Assembly (NCBI GenBank): GCA_018067115.1
Contig: JAGPVI010000172.1
Location: 1 to 9,624 of the forward strand
Reading direction: 5' to 3'
Origin: Bizionia sp.
GTDB lineage: Bacteria; Bacteroidota; Bacteroidia; Flavobacteriales; Flavobacteriaceae
Length of the DNA: 9,624 nucleotides
Below are positions 1-6,443 of the stretch, one piece after another (position 1 is the stretch's first letter; the number at the start of each line of letters is the position of its first letter). Below the pieces are notes generated by a model, which worked only from the letters and a program-made list of their open reading frames with translations, did not search any database and had not been told where the DNA came from. The position numbers were made by a program, and so were the translations under genes.

Positions 1-503
1 CAGATGAAGCTGTTGTAAAGGCCGAAATTCAATCTATTTTAGGCGATAAAATTAGCATTAAAAATAGAGCGCAGCTTAACGATGCGCTTTATAAAATGCT
101 AAATACCGAAAATCTAGTCGTGTATTTAATATTTACATTAGTATTAATTATCGCACTGTTTAATGTTATTGGCTCTATAATTATGATGATTTTAGATAAA
201 AAAGCAACTTTAAACACCTTATTTAACTTAGGCGCAACTGTGAAAGATATTCGTCGGATTTTCTTTTTACAAGGCACACTTATGACCCTGGTTGGTGGTG
301 CTATTGGCTTAGGTATTGGCCTTTTAGTAATAGTATTACAGAGTCAGTTTTCGTTAATTATGCTCACCCCATCATTACCCTACCCTGTAGATATTAGGTT
401 AGAAAATGTAATTATAGTATTTACAACTATTACGGTCTTGGGTATTATGGCTTCTAAAATAGCCTCGGTTCGTATCTCTAAAAAATTAGTGCGTACAAGT
501 TAA
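1..503 (+). CDS. FtsX/LolC-E-type ABC transporter permease, C-terminal part
   Basis: This is the 3' end of a gene that begins before the window. The frame is open from base 3 and gives 166 residues before a TAA stop. Three hydrophobic helices are visible at about residues 40-63, 92-113 and 135-154 of the fragment. The segment between the first two, NLGATVKDIRRIFFLQG (residues 75-91), followed by a glycine-rich helix, is the hallmark of the FtsX-like permease domain used by lipoprotein-releasing (LolC/LolE) and MacB-type exporters. The family works in the inner membrane with an ATPase partner and exports lipoproteins or other envelope substrates; which one applies here cannot be read from this end. 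An internal ATG at 96 lies inside the domain and is not the true start. The gene converges on the minus-strand small membrane gene with only 24 bp between the stops and no clear hairpin. The family call is firm; the substrate is unknown. Confidence 0.88.
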   Translation, partial: DEAVVKAEIQSILGDKISIKNRAQLNDALYKMLNTENLVVYLIFTLVLIIALFNVIGSIIMMILDKKATLNTLFNLGATVKDIRRIFFLQGTLMTLVGGAIGLGIGLLVIVLQSQFSLIMLTPSLPYPVDIRLENVIIVFTTITVLGIMASKIASVRISKKLVRTS

Positions 504-527
504 TTTCTCCCTGCAAAGCTTCAGAAT

Positions 528-728
528 TTAGTGATTAGTTTTATTGATTTGAGAAGTACTAATTAGTTTATAAATTAAAAAGCAAAATAAAGCAGACCAG
601 GAAATAACACTAGTCCACCCAATAATTTGACCTAAAAGCGTCTGGGTTGTATTTAATATATACACTCCTAATCCTATTAACAAAAGAGGCCCAATAAGCC
701 CCCATATACGTTTCAGCTTATTTATCAT
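528..728 (-). CDS. Small two-helix inner-membrane protein of unknown function
   Basis: A 66-residue protein that I do not recognise. It has a basic N-terminus (MINKLKRIW), a hydrophobic segment at about residues 10-26, a short polar loop, a second hydrophobic segment at about 38-56, and a polar tail. By the positive-inside rule the basic N-terminus should face the cytoplasm, giving a helical hairpin with both ends inside. The start is an ATG at 726-728, and the gene begins 9 bp after the dusB stop in the same direction, so it is probably translated from the dusB transcript. There is no Shine-Dalgarno sequence, as usual for Bacteroidota. It is judged a real gene because of the clean two-helix layout, the ATG start and the tight spacing, and because it fills the gap between two certain genes without overlap. 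No function can be inferred from the sequence. Confidence 0.68.
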   Translation of the reverse strand: MINKLKRIWGLIGPLLLIGLGVYILNTTQTLLGQIIGWTSVISWSALFCFLIYKLISTSQINKTNH

Positions 729-737
729 GTAAGAATT

Positions 738-1733
738 TTATACTGTAAATTGATAATCAGAAAATTCATTTAAAACCTCATCTAAGGCATTAAATACATC
801 TTTAGCATCATCGCTAGTTACCATTTTAGTACGGTATTCTTTAAAATGCGGAATCCCTTTAAAGTAATTGGTATAATGTCTCCTTGTTTCTAGGACTCCT
901 AAGGTTTCACCTTTCCAATCTATAGCCATTTGTAAGTGACGTTTAGCAGCCTCTACGCGCTCGGCAATAGAAATTGGTGCTAAGTGCTCTCCTGTATTAA
1001 AATAGTGCTTTACTTGCTTAAAAAACCAAGGGTTTCCTATGCTTGCGCGTCCTATCATGCATCCATCTAAACCAAATTCATCGCGCATTTTCATAGCGAG
1101 TTCTGGTGTGGTAACATCTCCATTTCCAAAAATAGGAATATGCATTCTAGGGTTGTTTTTAACCTCAGCAATGGGTGCCCAGTTAGCATCTCCTTTATAC
1201 ATTTGTGCTCGTGTTCTACCGTGAATAGCAATTGCCTTACACCCTACATCTTGTAAGCGCTCGGCAACCTCAAGAATACGTATAGAGTCGTGATCCCATC
1301 CCAAACGTGTTTTTACGGTAATGGGAATATTGGTGCGTTTTACCATTTCGGCAGTTAACTGCTCCATTAAACAAATATCTTTTAAGATACCCGCTCCTGC
1401 GCCTTTAGAAACAACCTTTTTAACGGGACAACCAAAGTTAATATCTATAATATCGGGTTGCGATTTTTCGACGATATCTATAGTTTGAAGCATACTCTCT
1501 AAATTGGCTCCAAAAATTTGAATGCCAACCGGCCGCTCTTTTTCGTATATATCTAATTTCATGACGCTTTTTGCAGCATCACGAATTAATCCTTCACTCG
1601 AAATAAATTCGGTATACACCACATCGGCGCCTTGCTCTTTACATAATGCTCTAAACGGCGGATCGCTAACGTCTTCCATCGGTGCTAAAAGCAGTGGGAA
1701 GTTAGGAAGTTCTATATTACCTATTTTTACCAA
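738..1733 (-). CDS. dusB: tRNA-dihydrouridine synthase, DusB type
   Basis: A 331-residue flavoenzyme that reduces selected uridines in tRNA to 5,6-dihydrouridine using FMN and NADPH in the cytoplasm. The N-terminal TIM-barrel signature LLLAPMEDVSDPPFR (residues 14-28) is present. The active-site loop INFGCPVKKV carries the catalytic Cys102. Lys141 (VKTRLGW), His171 in HGRTR, the phosphate-binding GNGDV (203-207) and IGRA (227-230) are the expected FMN and substrate residues. Length and motif order are normal for DusB. The start appears to be TTG at 1731-1733: the frame is closed by TAA 24 bases upstream with no ATG in between, and the next ATG (residue 19) would remove the conserved APM motif. 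A -7 promoter box lies just upstream, so the leader is very short. The small membrane gene follows 9 bp downstream. Assignment to the Dus family is very secure; DusB rather than another bacterial Dus subtype is by overall resemblance. Confidence 0.95.
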   Translation of the reverse strand: MVKIGNIELPNFPLLLAPMEDVSDPPFRALCKEQGADVVYTEFISSEGLIRDAAKSVMKLDIYEKERPVGIQIFGANLESMLQTIDIVEKSQPDIIDINFGCPVKKVVSKGAGAGILKDICLMEQLTAEMVKRTNIPITVKTRLGWDHDSIRILEVAERLQDVGCKAIAIHGRTRAQMYKGDANWAPIAEVKNNPRMHIPIFGNGDVTTPELAMKMRDEFGLDGCMIGRASIGNPWFFKQVKHYFNTGEHLAPISIAERVEAAKRHLQMAIDWKGETLGVLETRRHYTNYFKGIPHFKEYRTKMVTSDDAKDVFNALDEVLNEFSDYQFTV

Positions 1734-1749
1734 GTTCTTTGTTTTTGTG

Positions 1750-1757
1750 CAAAATTA
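1750..1757 (-). promoter_or_regulatory. Bacteroidota -7 promoter box for dusB
   Basis: Read on the minus strand, the bases are TAATTTTG, an exact match to the Bacteroidota sigma-ABfr -7 consensus TAnnTTTG. The box lies 16 bases before the TTG start, which would put transcription start only about 8-14 bases before the start codon. No convincing TTG -33 element is seen at the usual 17-23 bp spacing; a TTTG 12 bp upstream is too close. The -7 match and position are observed; the function is inferred. Confidence 0.55.
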
Positions 1758-1897
1758 CATCTTTTTATGCAAACGCATCATTCACAGCACTATTATTGTA
1801 TACCCAAAACCTAATTTACTATATTTTAAGCGCTTTGCTTTAGGCGTTTACAGCTATATAAATACTATTATTTTGAAATCACAAATGTTTTTAGCCA

Positions 1898-1934
1898 TAA
1901 AAAAACCGTTAGAATAGTGTGTATTCTAACGGTT
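1898..1934 (-). terminator. Intrinsic terminator of the beta-barrel protein gene
   Basis: A perfect 13-bp inverted repeat has arms AACCGTTAGAATA (1904-1916) and TATTCTAACGGTT (1922-1934) around a 5-base loop, GTGTG. On the minus strand the stem is followed by a run of seven T, the classical intrinsic terminator layout. It starts 40 bp after the stop of the outer-membrane beta-barrel gene and also insulates dusB from it. In the plus direction the following bases are less T-rich, so it is mainly a minus-strand terminator. Confidence 0.88.
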
Positions 1935-1973
1935 GTTTATATTATTTCGATGAAAAAGTATTAGTCTTATCGC

Positions 1974-4394
1974 TTACTTTTCTAACCTCTCTTTTTCGTT
2001 ATGCTCTTTCGTTCGTGCATTGGTATTTAATGTAGTATTACCAAACGCATAGCTAAAACCTAATTTTATATAGCGATTATCGACCTGAATAATACTTCTA
2101 TTGTTCTGGTTATTAAACTTAAATGTCGCATCATAATCGTTTAAATTAAAAAGATCTGATACCGCTAAAGACACTGTTCCTTTATTTTTTAGAATCGTTT
2201 TTTTAATTGATAAATCGGAAGATAATATGTTTTCAGAAATCCTGAACCCCTGCAAATTACGACCTACAAAAATAAAAGAGAGGTTAGCATTTAAACTGCG
2301 GTCTTTTAAAAATGTTATATCGTTACTTAAGGCACTATAAGTAGACCAATGATCTAACTTCACCTCGTTATTTTGTATGGTTGATTCGTTTTTAACATTA
2401 TAAACAGAGGCTACAAAATATAGAAACCAGCGTTCGGTAGCATTAAAATACGTCACGAAATCGAAACCAAGCTCACTAGTGTTATCGATATTAACAGGAG
2501 TATAAACAATAATATTATCTGCGTTATTTTGAATTGGGAGCTCGTAGAAACTATCTTTTGTTTTTTTGTAATAGGCTTCAAAAGTATAATTAGTAGCTAT
2601 GGTTGTACCTAATACAAAGTGATTGGTAAATGCCGGCAGCAAACTAGGGTTTCCTGAGACGATAGTATTTTCGTTTAAAAAGAAATTAAACGGGTTTAGG
2701 GTTTGATAGCTTGGGCGCTCTACACTGCGTTTAAAATTCGAGTATATACTAAGCTTGTCTGACACTTCAAGGCTTAAATTTGCGGTTGGAAACAATTTAA
2801 AATAGTCTTGTGTTGCAACGACATCCGATGTTGTAGAATGTCCATCAATTAACGTATGCTCCGCTCGTAACCCTCCAGAAAAACTCCAGTTATCCCAACC
2901 GGTATCAAAACTTACGTAACCAGAACTTATGGACTCATCATAATGATATGTATCAAAATAAGCACTAGATGGATCAACAGCGTTGTTTTCCGGGTTTACA
3001 CTAATTTGATATACATCGCTATCTGTATTGGTACTCGATATTTTTACACCAGATGAAAACGTTGAGCGCTCTGTAATGGGTAAATTAAAATCAAGTTTCG
3101 AAATAAAGATAGTTGTTTTCTGACTATTATCGGTTGTAAAGGCCGTTTGGAAATTAGGGGGTATGTTAGGGTCATTAACATCATTAATATTGTAGTAATT
3201 ACTGCGAACGTTTTGAGATCTGTTGTAATCGTATTTAGTGTAATGGGTGTTAAGTTTTAGTGTTGAAGTATTATCGAACGTATGTAAATAATCTAAATCT
3301 AAAGACACATTTTCTTTTTTTCCATCTGAAATAATTCCAGAACTATAGTTAAAAAGCGCTTCGTTATTTGCATCTGTAATTAAAGCATCGCTATACACTC
3401 TATTATCGTAAATAGGATTAAATAATAAAATGGACGAAAATCGCAATTCATTATTATCATCAATGGCATAATCCATATTAAAATTAACATTGTGAATTTT
3501 AGAATATTCATCTCTATCTAATTCCGTTTTCCAAACCTCATCTATTGCATCGCCATCATAATAATTTATAGTTTCAAAATTATAGCGGTCTTTTTTAGAA
3601 TCGGTGTAACTATAATTCACATTAAAATCGAAATTATTCTTTTTATAAAACTGATTTAATCCGGCATTAAACCGTGGGTAAACACCTTGTGTATAATTTG
3701 TAAAATATTTACCTCGGTAACCTGTTGCTAAATTTTTAGTCATTATAATATTAATAACAGCACCACTTTCTGCATCATATTTTGCTGGTGGATTCGTTAT
3801 TACTTCAATTTCCTTAATATTATTAGCCGTCGAACTCTCTAAGAGTTGAATCACTTCGGCAATAGATAAATGCACTTTTTTATCATTAATATAGACCGTT
3901 GGCGTACTGTTTTTTACAGAAATAGAGTTGTCTAGAATTAATACACCGGGTGTGCTTTTTAATGCACTTAAAACAGAACCTTCACTTAACGATGAGTTTT
4001 CTATATTAAAAATCAGTCTATCTACCTCCTTTTTTAATGTGGGTTTACGGTTGGTAATAACAACTTCCGATAACGTTTCAGAATCTTGTTCTAAAATTAT
4101 AGTGCTTAACGTTTGCGAATGAGATACCATCACGTTTTGTTCGTAAGATTTATAGCCTAAAAAAGAGACTTTTAAATAGTAAGAGTCTTGTTTTAATTTA
4201 TCAAGTTTAAACTCACCATTTTCTAACGAACTCACACCAGTTACTAGTGTGGAGTCTGCCGTCATTAAAATAATATTGGCGTAGGCTATAGGCTGGTTAA
4301 GCTCATCTGCGATTTTTCCCGAAATACTAAAATCGGCTTGGGCTAGAACATTTACGGAGGCAAACAAAATAGCGATATTGATTAATTGCTTCAA
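1974..4394 (-). CDS. TonB-receptor-like outer-membrane beta-barrel protein with carboxypeptidase-regulatory-like N-domain
   Basis: An 806-residue outer-membrane protein. MKQLINIAILFASVNVLAQA is a clean signal peptide with likely cleavage after residue 20. A carboxypeptidase-regulatory-like domain follows (about 23-102, starting ISGKIADELNQPIAYA). Then comes a plug-like region (about 110-220) with LKSTPGVLILD, TVYINDK and IKEIEVITNPPAKYDAESGAVINI. The rest is a barrel rich in aromatic, alternating strands, ending in RYIKLGFSYAFGN plus a polar 20-residue tail. This is the layout of the Bacteroidota OMP_b-brl_3 family, usually annotated as TonB-dependent receptor. No SusD partner, sigma/anti-sigma pair or substrate enzyme is adjacent, and no TonB box stands out, so the cargo is unknown. 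The frame has no usable ATG near the N-terminus: TTG at 4392-4394 gives the good signal peptide, while TTG at 4425-4427 would add 11 residues that spoil it. The gene is transcribed alone, divergently from lepA, and ends at a strong terminator. Confidence 0.9.
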   Translation of the reverse strand: MKQLINIAILFASVNVLAQADFSISGKIADELNQPIAYANIILMTADSTLVTGVSSLENGEFKLDKLKQDSYYLKVSFLGYKSYEQNVMVSHSQTLSTIILEQDSETLSEVVITNRKPTLKKEVDRLIFNIENSSLSEGSVLSALKSTPGVLILDNSISVKNSTPTVYINDKKVHLSIAEVIQLLESSTANNIKEIEVITNPPAKYDAESGAVINIIMTKNLATGYRGKYFTNYTQGVYPRFNAGLNQFYKKNNFDFNVNYSYTDSKKDRYNFETINYYDGDAIDEVWKTELDRDEYSKIHNVNFNMDYAIDDNNELRFSSILLFNPIYDNRVYSDALITDANNEALFNYSSGIISDGKKENVSLDLDYLHTFDNTSTLKLNTHYTKYDYNRSQNVRSNYYNINDVNDPNIPPNFQTAFTTDNSQKTTIFISKLDFNLPITERSTFSSGVKISSTNTDSDVYQISVNPENNAVDPSSAYFDTYHYDESISSGYVSFDTGWDNWSFSGGLRAEHTLIDGHSTTSDVVATQDYFKLFPTANLSLEVSDKLSIYSNFKRSVERPSYQTLNPFNFFLNENTIVSGNPSLLPAFTNHFVLGTTIATNYTFEAYYKKTKDSFYELPIQNNADNIIVYTPVNIDNTSELGFDFVTYFNATERWFLYFVASVYNVKNESTIQNNEVKLDHWSTYSALSNDITFLKDRSLNANLSFIFVGRNLQGFRISENILSSDLSIKKTILKNKGTVSLAVSDLFNLNDYDATFKFNNQNNRSIIQVDNRYIKLGFSYAFGNTTLNTNARTKEHNEKERLEK

Positions 4395-4416
4395 AAAATA
4401 TAATTTTAAATTAAGG

Positions 4417-4423
4417 CAATATA
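4417..4423 (-). promoter_or_regulatory. Possible -7 box of the beta-barrel protein gene
   Basis: The minus strand reads TATATTG, one T short of the Bacteroidota consensus TAnnTTTG. Transcription from here would begin near 4410, about 16 bases before the TTG at 4394 and after the TTG at 4427, which agrees with the shorter protein. No -33 TTG is seen at the expected distance. This is a weak candidate only. Confidence 0.28.
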
Positions 4424-4443
4424 CCAATGTTTTTGGAATATTT

Positions 4444-4463
4444 ATTACGGGAAAAGCCGTAAT
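4444..4463. promoter_or_regulatory. Inverted repeat in the divergent lepA/beta-barrel gap, operator candidate
   Basis: A perfect 7-bp inverted repeat, ATTACGG and CCGTAAT, is separated by 6 bases (GAAAAG). It lies 50-70 bp upstream of the preferred start of the beta-barrel gene, roughly where that gene's -33 region should be, and about 55 bp before the lepA -7 box. There is no T-run on either side, so it is not a terminator. Its arms are the most GC-containing part of a very AT-rich gap. A regulator-binding site is plausible but no regulator gene is in the window. Confidence 0.35.
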
Positions 4464-4516
4464 TTTAGAAGACTACAATAGAATAAAGAAAATAAAGAAA
4501 AGCATAATAAATACTT

Positions 4517-4524
4517 TATATTTG
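4517..4524 (+). promoter_or_regulatory. Bacteroidota -7 promoter box for lepA
   Basis: TATATTTG is an exact match to the -7 consensus TAnnTTTG and continues as the familiar TTTGCAACC seen in many flavobacterial promoters. It lies 32 bases before the lepA ATG at 4557, giving a leader of about 25 bases. No TTG -33 element is visible in the A-rich sequence upstream. Sequence match observed; activity inferred. Confidence 0.65.
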
Positions 4525-4556
4525 CAACCATCACTGTTTAGTGAATATTTTAGATT

Positions 4557-6353
4557 ATGAAGAACATTAGAAATTTTTGTATTATAGCTCATATTGATCA
4601 CGGAAAAAGTACACTTGCCGATCGTTTACTAGACGCAACAGGCTCTGTAACTGCTCGAGAACAACAAGCGCAACTTCTCGATACAATGGATTTGGAGCGC
4701 GAACGTGGTATTACCATTAAGTCGCATGCCATCCAAATGGATTATACATTTGAAGGTGAAAAATATATTTTAAACTTAATTGACACACCTGGTCACGTCG
4801 ATTTCTCTTACGAAGTGTCGCGATCTATTGCTGCTTGCGAAGGTGCTTTATTAATTGTAGATGCTGCACAAAGTATTCAAGCACAAACGATATCAAATTT
4901 ATATTTGGCTCTAGAAAACGACTTAGAAATAATTCCTATCCTAAATAAAGTCGATTTACCAAGTGCAAACCCAGAAGAGGTGACAGACGACATTGTAGAG
5001 CTTTTAGGTTGCGATCCAAGTGAAGTTATTCATGCTAGTGGAAAAACTGGTTTTGGTGTTGAAAATATTTTAGAAGCAATTATTAACCGTATTCCTGCTC
5101 CAAAAGGAGATCCAGATGCGCCTTTACAAGCGTTAATTTTCGATTCAGTTTACAATACATTTAGAGGTATTGAAACCTATTTTAGAGTGTTTAATGGTGA
5201 AATTAAAAAAGGACAAAAAATTAAATTTGTCGCTACAGATAATGAGTATTATGCAGACGAAGTAGGGACTTTAAAACTAACTCAAGTTGCAAAACAAAGT
5301 GTAAAAACTGGTGATGTTGGTTATTTAATTACAGGAATTAAAGCCGCAAAAGAAGTTAAGGTTGGAGATACTATTACAGATTTTGCTAATCCTACTACAA
5401 ATATTATTGAAGGTTTTGAGGATGTAAAACCAATGGTTTTTGCAGGTATTTACCCTGTTGATACGGAAGATTACGAAGAGTTGCGTTCATCAATGGAAAA
5501 GCTTCAATTAAACGATGCTTCTTTAGTGTTTCAACCAGAAAGTTCTGCCGCTTTAGGTTTTGGTTTCCGTTGTGGTTTCCTAGGAATGCTACATATGGAA
5601 ATTATCCAAGAACGTTTAGAACGTGAGTTTGATATGACGGTTATTACCACTGTACCAAACGTGTCTTATTACGCTTACACCAATAAAAATCCTGATGTCC
5701 CTTTTATTGTAAATAATCCATCTGATTTACCGGAACCAACTATGATTAATAGGGTTGAAGAACCTTATATTAAAGCATCAATTATTACAAAAGCCGATTT
5801 TGTTGGAAATGTTATGAGTCTGTGTATCGAAAAACGTGGTATGATTACCAATCAAACCTATTTAACACCTGTACGTGTTGAGTTAACTTTCGAAATGCCT
5901 TTAGCAGAAATTGTTTTCGATTTTTACGATCGTTTAAAAACGGTTTCTAAAGGTTATGCTTCTTTCGATTATCATCCAATTGGTATGAGAGTTTCAAAAT
6001 TAGTGCGTTTAGATGTCTTGTTAAATGCACAGCCAGTAGATGCGCTTTCTGCACTTATTCACGCAGATAATGCACATTCTATTGGTAAGAAAATGACAGA
6101 AAAGTTGAAGGAATTAATTCCGCGTCAACAATTCGATATTCCAATTCAAGCTGCTATTGGAGCTAAAATTATCGCTAGAGAAACCGTAAAAGCATTACGT
6201 AAAGATGTTACTGCAAAATGTTACGGTGGAGATATTTCTCGTAAGCGTAAGTTATTAGAAAAACAGAAAAAAGGAAAGAAACGTATGCGCCAAGTTGGTA
6301 ACGTAGAAATCCCTCAAGAAGCTTTTATGGCGGTATTAAAATTAAACGATTAA
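4557..6353 (+). CDS. lepA: Elongation factor 4 (ribosomal back-translocase LepA)
   Basis: A complete 598-residue translational GTPase that acts on the ribosome and influences translocation and initiation, especially under ionic or cold stress. All GTPase motifs are intact: P-loop AHIDHGKS (11-18) with the LepA-type HIDHGK, switch I RGITIK (50-55), DTPGH (76-80), NKVD (130-133) and the G5 loop ASGKTG (160-165). The elongation-factor domains II, III and V follow. The LepA-specific C-terminal domain includes IGAKIIARETVKALRKDVTA (534-553) and the basic CYGGDISRKRKLLEKQKK stretch (555-572), which binds tRNA and ribosome in known structures. The length is normal for the family. The ATG start at 4557 puts the P-loop at its usual position and lies 32 bases after a good -7 box. 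The gene stands alone, divergent from the beta-barrel gene and ending at a strong terminator. Nothing is missing or unusual. Confidence 0.98.
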   Translation: MKNIRNFCIIAHIDHGKSTLADRLLDATGSVTAREQQAQLLDTMDLERERGITIKSHAIQMDYTFEGEKYILNLIDTPGHVDFSYEVSRSIAACEGALLIVDAAQSIQAQTISNLYLALENDLEIIPILNKVDLPSANPEEVTDDIVELLGCDPSEVIHASGKTGFGVENILEAIINRIPAPKGDPDAPLQALIFDSVYNTFRGIETYFRVFNGEIKKGQKIKFVATDNEYYADEVGTLKLTQVAKQSVKTGDVGYLITGIKAAKEVKVGDTITDFANPTTNIIEGFEDVKPMVFAGIYPVDTEDYEELRSSMEKLQLNDASLVFQPESSAALGFGFRCGFLGMLHMEIIQERLEREFDMTVITTVPNVSYYAYTNKNPDVPFIVNNPSDLPEPTMINRVEEPYIKASIITKADFVGNVMSLCIEKRGMITNQTYLTPVRVELTFEMPLAEIVFDFYDRLKTVSKGYASFDYHPIGMRVSKLVRLDVLLNAQPVDALSALIHADNAHSIGKKMTEKLKELIPRQQFDIPIQAAIGAKIIARETVKALRKDVTAKCYGGDISRKRKLLEKQKKGKKRMRQVGNVEIPQEAFMAVLKLND

Positions 6354-6381
6354 TACTCTTATAACGGACTTAATACAAAGT

Positions 6382-6420
6382 AAAAGCGGCTCTATTTTTA
6401 AAAATAGAGCCGCTTTTTTT
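6382..6420. terminator. Bidirectional intrinsic terminator between lepA and the antiporter gene
   Basis: Bases 6382-6417 form a perfect 36-bp palindrome. Its GC-rich stem is GCGGCTCTA (6386-6394) paired with TAGAGCCGC (6405-6413), with an A/T core that folds into a short loop. The plus strand continues as seven T (6414-6420), terminating lepA 29 bp after its stop. The minus strand reads GCTTTTAC after the stem, so the same hairpin can end the converging antiporter transcript, whose stop is 24 bp away. This is a typical shared terminator for convergent genes. Confidence 0.93.
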
Positions 6421-6443
6421 AGGTGCAAACTTTTAGAATAGGT

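Noticed and set aside
557..566. The 10-bp palindrome ACTAATTAGT near the convergent ends of the permease and small membrane genes, considered as a terminator.
   Set aside because: It is all A/T apart from one C and one G, lies inside the small gene's coding sequence and has no adjacent T-run in a useful place.
1522..1917. A 131-codon plus-strand frame over the start of dusB and into the gap.
   Set aside because: It is antisense to the certain dusB coding sequence and reads into the terminator hairpin; the protein shows no recognisable family.
1974..4394. The idea that the beta-barrel gene belongs to a SusC/SusD polysaccharide-utilisation locus.
   Set aside because: There is no SusD-like lipoprotein, glycoside hydrolase or sigma/anti-sigma pair next to it, and the protein resembles the shorter OMP_b-brl_3 type, not SusC.
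4481..4500. The direct repeat AATAAAGAA occurring twice in tandem before the lepA promoter.
   Set aside because: Two copies of an A-rich 9-mer in A-rich sequence are not significant.
4378..4560. A plus-strand 60-codon frame upstream of lepA whose stop overlaps the lepA ATG.
   Set aside because: It begins inside the antisense of the beta-barrel signal peptide and runs through the lepA promoter box and the inverted repeat. Its composition is that of translated AT-rich intergenic DNA, with no domain or signal.
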